Below, piece after piece: positions 50,308-60,250 of a stretch of 64,000 nt of DNA. Position 1 is the first letter of the stretch, and each line of letters opens with the position of its first letter. This DNA is from Polytrichum commune (taxonomy: Eukaryota > Streptophyta > Polytrichopsida > Polytrichales > Polytrichaceae). Location: NCBI GenBank assembly GCA_950295325.1, contig OX485807.1, positions 15,033,001 through 15,097,000 on the forward strand. The letters run 5' to 3'. The notes under the pieces are model-generated. The model ran no database searches and was not told the DNA's origin. It worked only from the letters and a program-made list of their open reading frames with translations. A program made the position numbers and the translations under genes.

Positions 50308-50387
50308 GCTGATGTTGTAACAAGGCACGATCTTCAAGCTTCATGATAGAGGTACATATTCAAGTCCAAAAGAAAACCATTATAGGT
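50308..50387. repeat. Repeat shared with 35264-35335
   Basis: Both loci contain gctgatgttgtaac, aggcac and tcatgatagaggtacatat in the same order and orientation. They may be remains of one retroelement family. Confidence 0.6.
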
Positions 50388-51789
50388 CATCTATGACTTT
50401 CACTTCAAGAATTCAAAAGCTATTTGGTCGACCCAAAGAAATTTGTGTCAAAATTACAGTTAAAATGGTAGTTTATTTGTGTCTCGGGAAATCTTGTTGC
50501 CGTAACTCAAACCTGGGTCGCTCGGGTGAGAGTGGAGTTATCCTAGCCACTATAACAGAGGAGGTGTGCATTTTTTAAAACATTTCATACCTTTTCATAA
50601 GAATATTTCTTGCCAAACAAAATTTACATGTTATCTTGAACCCTACACCTTTATACCGGTATGTAATCAAAGACTATCGTTGAACCATTTTCTCTGCATC
50701 ACATAAATGATATGACGCATAATCTTCAAAATCAATTCTCCCCCTGGGATTGGTTTTATAGTTTTGAAAATGCTTAACATGAAATCAAAGTGGATTCATA
50801 TATGTTATCCTCCTTCATGTTGAGATTCATATATGCTATGGTGTTTGGAATATTAAGCATTAACACAAAGTATATATTGCAATGTATTAAGAGTTATTAA
50901 ATCCTACATATTATAGATTGAGACTTTCCACCCGGGGACTCCCCATTGGAGACAATGCTTGGGTTATTCTTTGTCACTTCACATACATGTGTAGACCCAT
51001 CCTTGTTCGCCACCTCAATAACCTCTGCCCATAATGCCAATTAATCAATCTTCACAATATTCCCCTCCTCCCTGTCATTGAGAGGTACCCAAATTTCCTT
51101 CAACAATATAATACAGAAACATCTTGAATGTTGCACTTGGAATATCTCTCTCAACACACTCACATATCCAAGACCAATTTCAAAGATGTGCAAATGACCA
51201 CAAACATTGAGCAAGATGCAAGCTATCCTGCAATTATATGAAACAGGCCTTGATGTTCCATATCTACTATAACTACCCTATAATGTGCTGCATAAGCATT
51301 TGGGTCCTTTGTACGGAGTTCTTGTTCGGGATCCACAAAAACACCCAACAACCTTTTTCTTGTTTGCAACAAGATCGACAAGATTATCCGGCAATACTGA
51401 CAATACTATGATTGAAGTGCATTTTGTAGTCATTTGCAGAAAACCCGTTCAGGCTTTGTAATTTCTCTTTGAATTACTTCCTAGTCTTGTACATACACGT
51501 ACTGAGCAATATCATGGGAGCCGTGAGTTGGATTGGTGGACTGCAACTGAAATATTATGTTTTGTGCAGCTCATTACCAGTGACCACCCTTGCTTTGGAG
51601 TCTCGGGCTTTTACGTTCTGAGCTTGTGAGAAGCAATCTTTACCAGTATGCTTGAACATTTACAATTTTTTTGGTGTTACTTTTTTCATATCGGAATGAT
51701 CATGTGTCACGATATCAAAGAAATGAAAGGATTTGGATTCTGCTGTGGATGCTGTTCATAGGTTGATAAGAATTCCATTCCTTGTGCAG
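50388..51789. other. No gene seen; possible upstream part of the orphan exons
   Basis: No open frame with a recognisable domain. Base composition rises slightly toward 51600. It could be introns or decayed exons of the fragment at 51790-52295. Confidence 0.4.
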
Positions 51790-52295
51790 GTTAAAGCCAG
51801 CAAGGTTGGAGATTGGAGTAATGTGTCCAACTCTTATCTCTCTCTGGAAGGTGAGAATTTTGCAATCCTTTTTGATGCAGTGTGTTCCGGCCTGCCCTCG
51901 TTTGCAACGTATCGAATGCGTTTTACATTATGTTAGCCTTTGTGACATCATGTTTTGCTCAAAATGTACAAGGCACTTGGCACCATATATTTACAAATGT
52001 GTCATCAGTTATTAAATGATTATTGATACTGTGATAACATGAAGTTTTCAGAACTCGGTTGTTGATATTTATGTGTCTCTTGATATTTTTATGCTTCTGT
52101 AATATTGAAGCACATTTTGCGATATTTATATGGTTAGTATGGTGCGAAATGATGAGAATTTATATAGGTGGCAAGAGTGTATTCTCAAGCGTTGGAAACA
52201 TTCAGCGGAGCTAAATTCACAATTTACAAGGGCCAAGGGGTCATTCCTTACAATCCAGCAGCAGATGCCGGGCACAATACTTACCAAGCCAATTA
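51790..52295 (+). pseudogene. Orphan exon-like fragments of an unrecognised gene
   Basis: 51790-51849 or so is bounded by a strong acceptor (ccttgtgcag) and donor (AAG|gtgagaa). One frame of it reads LKPARLEIGVMCPTLISLWK. A second segment from about 52160, after an acceptor (ttatatag), reads VARVYSQALETFSGAKFTIY then KGQGVIPYNPAADAG and ends at TAA near 52294. The phases of these two agree (AAG|GTG). The protein-like composition suggests the 3' end of a gene, but I do not recognise the family and found no upstream exons. Confidence 0.35.
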
Positions 52296-52607
52296 AATTC
52301 CTAAACTTGCCTGCGCATCATCAACCTTGGATGGAGTAGTAATTTAGACCTCATAACTCAAGACCTTGCTTGTATGAATTCATTCCACTCTCGCAAGGGC
52401 ACTGATAGTGGCGGATTCTGGTTGGTGACGTTTCACGTCAACTCACCAGGATACCTCAATTTGATTCATCAAGACTTGCTGGCATTTGTTGAGCTGTACA
52501 TAGGATCAACATCAGTCTTCAACGACTTATGCATCTCACCTTTCATATACAGTTCCACGCGTTTATATCTGTATTTCTGTACAAGGTGTCTGCAAGGGCA
52601 GTAACCT

Positions 52608-52865
52608 CTGGTCCATTGGCTGGCTCAGCCATCCTGATTCGGGTGGGTTCGCACACAAGTAGAGACAATGCCCATGCAAGCGCTCGGCCGCCGTCATCTT
52701 GCTGTCTCTCTCTCTCTCCACATCTGATCCTTCAAATGATGCAAAAGATGATGATGTTGTCGATGAAATACTCACTGCTGAGATTGTGGTGCCCTTCTGC
52801 TCCCCAGTGAGGCTCTATTATTCCATTCCCTGGCTGCCAGTTGCAGGAGATGTAGAAACTCTACC
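52608..52865 (-). pseudogene. Relic tandem copy of the thioesterase 3' end
   Basis: This stretch aligns along its length with 53382-53650, which holds the last part of exon 7 and the sequence just downstream. Both begin with (g/a)tccattggctggctcagc, share a gatgcaaaagatga motif, then tggtgcccttct and a final ctgt(a/g)ggtaaa. The copy has lost the stop codon and carries many indels, so it is not a working exon. The two copies lie in the same orientation, about 0.78 kb apart. Confidence 0.7.
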
Positions 52866-53541
52866 TGTAGGTAAATAGGCAAATAGGAACATCAGTCTGG
52901 AAGACCTATTTCACCTTCATCCTAAACCCTGAACCTACTATTCCGCGCATATGCATGTACTTCTGTACATGGTGTCCTTTTGGACTAGATAACCACCTAC
53001 TCAAGCTGGTTATCAATCATGACTAATCAGCTCATGGACAAAATCTGGGAATTACAGCTGACATCAATGCCTCCATGGCTGAGAAATGGGGACGAGTTTT
53101 GATGACCATTCTTCTCTTGGATGAGAGATCGGGTATGATGCAGTAGCGCTGACCATCTCAAATCTCTCTGCCATTTCATGTCCTCATTGGACACAAACAC
53201 TTTGATTATAAACTGTAACAAGTTATTCTCGAGACATGGTCATCGCTACAACCGATTCCGTATACGTGTCACACTGTTATGGGTTGTAGCAGAATTCTTC
53301 GTGCTATTAAGTTGTTGCTCCCGCTACTCAGTAGGTAGCACAACGACGCCTTGCTACAATATCTAGTCCGCAACCCCCTGATCCATTGGCTGGCTCAGCA
53401 AAGTCGCCTCGGTTCCAATATGAGTAGACACATTGTCCAGCCGGGACGGCAGTGTCTCTCATTCATGGCAAACCGCCGCTGGTGTCCTCTCTCTGATCTG
53501 TGAAAGGATGCAAAAGATGAGGTTATGAGTTGATGAGCTAC

Positions 53542-56500
53542 TTACTGCTGAATTTTTGGTGCCCTTCTCCTCCAGCCTGTCAGGCCTCTATTGATTTCCA
53601 CTTCCTTGGCAACCAGCCGTAGCAGATGCAGAAACTCAAGCTGTGGGTAAAGCTGTGTGATGCTTTCTGGATGCAACGGGTGGGGGCCATTGGCCATGGC
53701 GGCTGATGCAGTGCCATTCACCTTCATCTGCTGCTTGTTGTTATGGACATCCTCGAGGGAATTAACTGTGGCCGCGGTCTCGGGATTGGCTGGGTCCACC
53801 AAACATTCCACCACATCGTCTGCCTTACATTCGCGTCTGTACACCAGCGTGACCTCAGCCAACTCATGTGTATCCACAATCTCCCGCGGCACACCCTGTT
53901 TAAGCAACACAACAATTGTTATTTCACACACCATGGCCAGCATCATCAGGTGCACACCAATGTTGTCGTATCTATACACAACATGAATTGTGGTATCAAA
54001 ATTGCAATACCAGCCAAATGTTGTGATGAATGCATGGTATCACAAAATACGAAAGAATTTTTGTCCACCCGAGTTGTTATTTGGGTCGACACCACCCAAA
54101 TACCAGGTCAATGCTAGGTTCACTCTACGTAGGTTATTAGGTATAAATGGTCTTTCATGGTAGACAACCCGAATGGCATCAAAATCACAAATTCCCTCAA
54201 CTACAGATACACTACTGTATCCGGAAAATTAAGATCCTCATTATTTATACCCGAGTGGTACCAAAACAATTGTGATACCAGTCCAACATTGGTGCGCACA
54301 AATCAACTGACAAGCTTTCTGTATTGAACATGTTCTTGGACTTCTCATGCAAATCTATTGCAAAAAATGAATTAGGATTAAGTTGAAGCCAATGTTGGTC
54401 TGGTATTGTCTTTTTTTATACCATTCGGGTCTATAATATCATACAAGAACCTTCATACCTAGGCAAAATGGCCCTAGTATCAACATGATTTAGAATGGTA
54501 TTGACCCAAGTAATATCTAGGGTATACAAAGATTCTCTGACCTTGACATACCCACCAAATGTCAATATTTGACTGGAATACAATTTTCATACCCGCAGGT
54601 AGGTGCTTTGATTATCATTGTTGATGCGATTATTGATATTCATGCATTCACCTAAATACCAGACTGACATTGGATGAAACTAGTCATAAGTTTCCTACAA
54701 ACTTTGCATTGTGCTTAGGGTTTAGGGTTTAGAGTTTAGCGTTTGATTGGCTTAGACAACGAAAGTTAGCACATGAACTAAATGTGCAAGCATCTGATCG
54801 ATACAGGCAAGTCATCAGCATGCCATGAGAGACGAAACATAATCGGTGAAGAGAAGAGTGCGCTTATGAATCACAGAAATCACCTCAAGCATCCACCCGA
54901 TGTAGGTCACATTGTTGACATGGTGGTTCATGTCCAGATCATTCCTCCGTGGCTGCGGGAAAGAAAGAAACAGGAAACAAAAGCAATCCGCTATCAGCTG
55001 AGTTTCTTTGACTTCCCTCCATCGGCGTTTCCAAGTGTGAAAAGCTTAAGCACTAGACACTAATCACCACGCCTCACCGAGTTACATAACTAAATCATGA
55101 TGTCCAAAATGTCATGTCATACCAACAAAAACCCTAGAAAATACTAAAAACAACCTTCGACACAAAATCCCCACACCCATATCTCGAACCCCATCACTAT
55201 TCACTACAACATAGAAACTCCCACCACAAAACCTAAACACCTCACATTCACCTAGCAGCTAAAGATTACATATGCAAAGTCAGCAAAGCCCAAGCTTCCT
55301 TGAAGTAAAATCTATAGCAGGACGAATTGCGGAGCTTTGTGAAATTCATATGGATCTAGCCCTAGTATCAAAATGTAATTAGGTCTGCAGTCGAAGTGAG
55401 CGCACCATAAGATTGGACCGAATGTACGCCGGAGGAGTATCCAGTTGCGGGATCTTTTTGACGCTGTCGTTCTCTTCAGGAAAAGCCCACCTGCAACAGT
55501 TCATTACCTCCCACATCAGCATAATGAGAAACACCGAATGCAACTAACTTCAGTGCTCGGAATGGAATTCATCACCAAGAGATAACACTAAATGACATGT
55601 AGGAAGAATTATCATCAAGTGTACCTCGATCCCTTGGGTACGAATGGCATATACTCAGCCTTGATGTCATCAGTGATCCTGACAAGGCGCCTGGTGTTCA
55701 TGTTCATCATCACCCAGGAGCTGCGAATCAGGAACATGATCAAGTGAGTCAGAAATCAAACCCCTAGTGTTAGGTCGAAGGTAGGGGGTCTGGATGATGT
55801 TGAACCCTGGTTTGGAGAAATTTCTCCTACTTAGTTCTTAAAGCTCATAACATTCTTAAGCAGCTCACTAGCTTACCATTTGCATAAAATTCCTTACTTT
55901 ACCATGTCTAATAATGTTGAAAGTCGACATTTGAGAGTGTAAACCTTTTCTAATTCAGTCACAACTGGTATCAATGGAGTCATCTGAATGGCCTCTTTCC
56001 TTGAAGCATTTGCTTTGACTCTTCGAGAAAGAACACCAAATCATCGATTCGGTACAAGCGTTGAACGTGGTTCAAAATCATCTGTTCTAAAGACGAGAGT
56101 TGCTTTGTCCCCAGAATGCACAGACTAGAATATACATTACCAATGACGATCAATCTCTCTGAACCTCAACCAAACAGTTGTTGTCACACTACCTTGTTGC
56201 CCTCGCTATGACACGGCGGGATGGGCTGTCCTCTCGGATGATCCAGTCTCGCCGAATTTCAACTTTGCCCTCGTTTTGGAACCATGTTTCAATCTCCACG
56301 GAGTCACCCCTGTCAAGATCGGCACCATCGATTCCAGACATTTCAAATCTCAAAACTATTTGATCTTCACCGCATCAAACTAGGCCTGAGGAGTGATAAC
56401 AACAGCTTGAAAGGCGGCGCCGAGTCTCAAATAACATAATCATGCAGGTCGAGGATAACATGACTCCTCCTATATTTCTGAGAAATACGACGAGCGTAAG

Positions 56501-58466
56501 ACCTTTTGTAATTCCAACGTACTCGCCATCAGGTCCTTCAAAATTCAAAAAAATTACCCTCGTAATTTCTTCGAATTATCTCAAGGACGAGACTATACTA
56601 TGAGTATGCAGTATTTTGTAACTACTCATCGTAGATACTAGGTCCCAACCATCGTAACCTCCTTCAACTTTCAAAAACAAATTATTTCATCTCGGGTGAG
56701 TTCTTCGATGTTTCTGACGGACAAGTCCTTTTTTTTAAGTCGATGTAAATTAGTAATTTCACTCTGAGAGGGAAAAGTACTTTTGAGCGTTCGAGTTTAT
56801 AATTTCGGCACATATTCCAAGAAAGATAGGTGTAGAAATTGCTGTGACATTGCTTACCAGACAGGGTACTTGTCGACCTTGATTTTCATGCGCGTAGTCA
56901 CCCAAATGAACCCGCGCTCCCGCATGAGTGGCGTCGTTGCAAAGCCGTCGGTGGAGAACCCAACGCTCTGCGCGTGGTTGCAAGCAACTTCCTGCAACAG
57001 AGAAATGATGAAAAGTTAAAACCAAACGCACACTTCACTTTTGAGGCATTCGTTGTCAAGTCACTATTGATCAAACTTGGCACTTTAAAAATACACGGCA
57101 GTCTAGAGGAAGAGTGCACAGGGCGCAGTTTGAAACCAAAACATTTCTGATGCCGGGGTTATCTGTATTGGTTACAGTAAGCTCTTGCACGATGTGCATG
57201 ACGGGAGGAGAGGGGCTCCGATCGACACCATAGCTAAAGAGGGACAACCTATCTCTCCGGTTTCGAAATTTCGTAGCTCATAAGACATATGGAAAGTATG
57301 AGTCGAAGAGAAGGGGCCTAACAAAACGGTAGAAAATTCAGATAACAGCAATGCAAGGTTGTGTGTGACCGTCAGAGGGAATTCCTTCATTCAACTTTCC
57401 GTCCCTGGATATCGCACAAACACAAGGAGGATACGGAGTGTGGTTTCCTTCAAGACAAAGGGGTCACATTGCCTCCTCAACAAACAGCATATCTAATGCA
57501 CAAGTGGAATTTGATCCAGAGGAAGTAATTTTCACATTTCCTTCTCCCTCACAGGCAAAGTTACACTCGAACAAATCAACGCATATTTTCAAATGCTAGA
57601 TTTGCAAATTAGAGAGAGAGACGATGGTGGAATTTTAAAGTACTGAGGTCCCAAACCTGCAAGAGCTTGGCGATGGTTTCCATGGAGTCAGTGCCAGTGG
57701 TGCCATTTCTAACCTAATGCAGATGAGAGGAATCGGTGGCCACAGAGGAAGGACTTATCATAGTTTCAACAAGTATTTTTAAAGGTGAAATTTGGTGGTT
57801 TTGGAATAGTTTCCAGAGGTAACAAAATATTTCCATGAACGTAACTTTGTGAAATCCCGTAGAGGAGGAGATGGTGGTGGAACATTAGTTAGTGAGGTGC
57901 CCGACCTGCAAGAGGTTGGCGATGGTTTCCATGGAGGCAGTGCGAGTTGTCCCCACCTCGTAGCACCGAATTACAAATGTCTCCCGGAAACCCCCATCGT
58001 CGGCGAGCTCCATCGGCAGGCCATTACCCAAGTCTGGCTCCGCTAAAAAATCCTTCCGCACCTTCAAAGTTTCTGCCTGCAGCTGGTGACTAGCTTCGTG
58101 CAAGGCGCCATTGGCAGACGCTGCAGGCTTCTCCTGAATGGCGGACCCGGAGCTCCCTCCTCCTCCTGCTGCTGCTGCTGCTGCTCGAGTGGTGACACAC
58201 TTCTTCTTCTGTCCTTGCAAAAAATTCCTTGAATAATGGTTCTCGACTTCCCAGCTCGATTTCGAGGAGCCGCAGAATGATCTTTCTAAGCATCTCTCGC
58301 AAAAAGTCCTTTTGGAACAAGTATCAGCAAAAGATGATGAGGATGATGATAGAATGCTGTCTGCAGCAACAGTTGGGACAGTTTGAAACGGAGAAGAGCG
58401 CCATGACCCTCCAGAATCTATGGCGACATGGCCCAGTGCTGCTCGACTCATGACCGCAGCCATCAC
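53542..58466 (-). CDS. FATA: FatA-type acyl-ACP thioesterase, plastid-targeted, seven exons
   Basis: Exons on the minus strand: 58466-57906, 56991-56858, 56309-56193, 55720-55625, 55490-55406, 54952-54884 and 53895-53542. All introns are GT-AG and the sum is 1416 nt, or 471 residues plus TAA. The enzyme hydrolyses acyl-ACP to free fatty acid in the plastid stroma. Exon 1 encodes a Ser-rich, basic transit peptide and an Ala/Gly run, then ETFVIRCYEVG. Exon 2 gives CNHAQSVGFSTDGFATTP, a FatA signature. Exon 6 holds DLDMNHHVNN with D338, N340 and H342; exon 7 gives YRREC with E376 and C377. These match the family's catalytic positions, although the residue between N and H is His where Gln is usual. 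The C-terminus has FLHLLRL and EINRG, as in FatA. At 471 residues it is longer than typical FatA because of a long N-terminus. Start: first Met of a double Met; Met2 or Met6 are possible. Confidence 0.93.
54714..54741. repeat. Telomere-like TTTAGGG motif in thioesterase intron 6
   Basis: Two adjacent plant telomere units (cttagggtttaggg) are followed by two variants (tttagag, tttagcg). It lies in the 988-bp intron 53896-54883. Confidence 0.7.
57657..57713 (-). other. Duplicated in-frame candidate exon inside thioesterase intron 1
   Basis: This 57-bp segment copies the end of exon 1. It reads VRNGTTGTDSMETIAKLLQ against exon 1's VGTTRTASMETIANLLQ. It is bounded by an AG acceptor (ctgcattag) and a CAG|gtttgg donor. 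Being 19 codons long and in phase 0 at both ends, it could be included without breaking the frame, or replace the end of exon 1 if a GT donor at its CYE|gtgggg were used. Similarity continues about 45 bp into the following intron, so the duplicated block is about 57605-57713, copied from about 57855-57958. Whether it is spliced is unknown. Confidence 0.65.
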
Positions 58467-58689
58467 GGTACCCTGGCCTGTTCAAGTTGCGCACAAGGAA
58501 CTCTGCGGGCAGGCACGCAGGCAGGCAGCAGAGGAAACTCTGAACCAGCTAGTTCAGACCAACCTACAAATTTTCAGTTTTGGAAGATTGATCACAGAAC
58601 ACATAAATATAACCCAGATCTTCGCGGGACTTCGAGAAGAGAGTAATACGCACTATAACAACGTCAGAACTAGGAGTTAATTTCCAGTG

Positions 58690-60250
58690 AACAATCTTCC
58701 TCGCGTGCAAATCATCAACTTGAGGAATGGCGCTGACAGATCCACGTCGAGACAGTACGGCCTGATCTGACATCAACATTGATGTCAAACTTCACATTCG
58801 ATTGTTGTCTCTGTTCCGAACCCTAGGATTGGCAGCATAAGCATATTGACTACTGAGCTGTCCACCAAACCATTTACTCACGCAGAAGAGACAGCAACAA
58901 CTACTATTACTACAACTACCAGCTATGCCGGTTTCAATCAACCATCAACAATGTGGCCAGTGGACTTGATTGACTAACAAGTCTCCAACTTCAGGTACTT
59001 CACTATGCACTAGACCAGCTAAAACTAAATATGAACTCTTTTCTAACATGGAGCACAGTAAGAGTCACGATAGTACTCGTGCAAAGGACGCGCTGGCCAG
59101 AAGCAGGCAGCTCATACAGCGGGAAGCGACCAGAAACAACTCTCTCCAGTGCTAGTTAGTAATCAACTGGAGAAACTTTTCTGACAGATCAACGTCGGGC
59201 TTCTACCTGACCTGGCATAAAAAGTGATGTCAAATTTCAAGATTGGTCGTTCTCAATCAATGTATGTACCCGATCTTAGAAGTCGTGGCAGCAAGAGCAC
59301 ATTGACTATCTAAGCTGCCACCAAACCAACTACTACCAGCGAGATGGATGTATATATATACATATATGTGTGTGACAACTTCATCAACCAACAATGTCGC
59401 CAGTGGACACTATTGGACATAAGTAACAAGTCGTCTCCAAGCTGCCTCAAGCACTACACCAGGACTATGAAGTCATATCTAGTATGGTAAGACAGAGGCC
59501 ACCAGAAACGATCGATATTCCTCGAGCGCAAGCAAGGCAACTTGTGAAAAGGTGCTGAAAGATCATCAACAACGTCGAGTGACCGATCTCTACCTGAGGT
59601 GACGCCAAAATTGATGTCAAACGTCAAAACTGATCGTTGCCTGTGTACCCTCCAAATTGGCAGCATGAGCAGATGGACATATATTACGCTGTCCACCAAA
59701 CCATTTACTCAAGCATCAGCAACAGCAAAACTAAAGGTACGCGGGGTGGTATTCGATTACTTTTCTTAACCGGACAATTTGATTGGTGCGTGGTTCGATG
59801 AAAATCAAAGACCAAACACCATAAAGACACGTGAGTGCAGAAGTTTAGACTATTACCTATTCCACAACACTCAATAATAGTGAACACAATTGAACGGACA
59901 AGGACCTAGATGTATTCAGTTTAAGAGAGCCACCCACAAACAAACAAACATAAACTTCCGATAACCATAACAAAACAAGGAGACGTTCTATTTTCAATCC
60001 AATTTTCGCGGATTCTTGGCAATGCAACACACGTTTTGTTTTGTAAAATCTACTGGGTTGAAGCTGGAGACCATGAAAAATGAAGTGACTAACACCCACA
60101 CACCTTGTAAACCAGCTATGTCGACGTCTTCATCCGCCAACAATCATGTCGCCACTGGACTTATATATAAAAGTACTAAGTCTCCAGGCTCTGAAGGGTG
60201 GCGCTTAAGTCCTCATCACCATGTAGTTAGTAGAACTTTTCACATAGCAT
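58690..60250. repeat. Threefold tandem repeat of the thioesterase 5' flank
   Basis: Three diverged copies follow one another. Shared markers are a tgatgtcaaa motif near 58780, 59228 and 59614; a CCACCAAACCA motif near 58862, 59320 and 59692; and AATGT(G/C)GCCAGTGGAC near 58950, 59390 and (diverged) 60145. The first two copies are about 445 bp apart. The third is lengthened by some 350 bp of unrelated sequence around 59740-60090. The first copy lies just upstream of exon 1, so the repeat probably includes promoter sequence. No long reading frame is conserved. Confidence 0.6.

Noticed and set aside
53657-54117. Plus-strand frames of 109 and 124 codons
   Set aside because: They lie antisense to thioesterase exon 7 and are shadows of that coding sequence.
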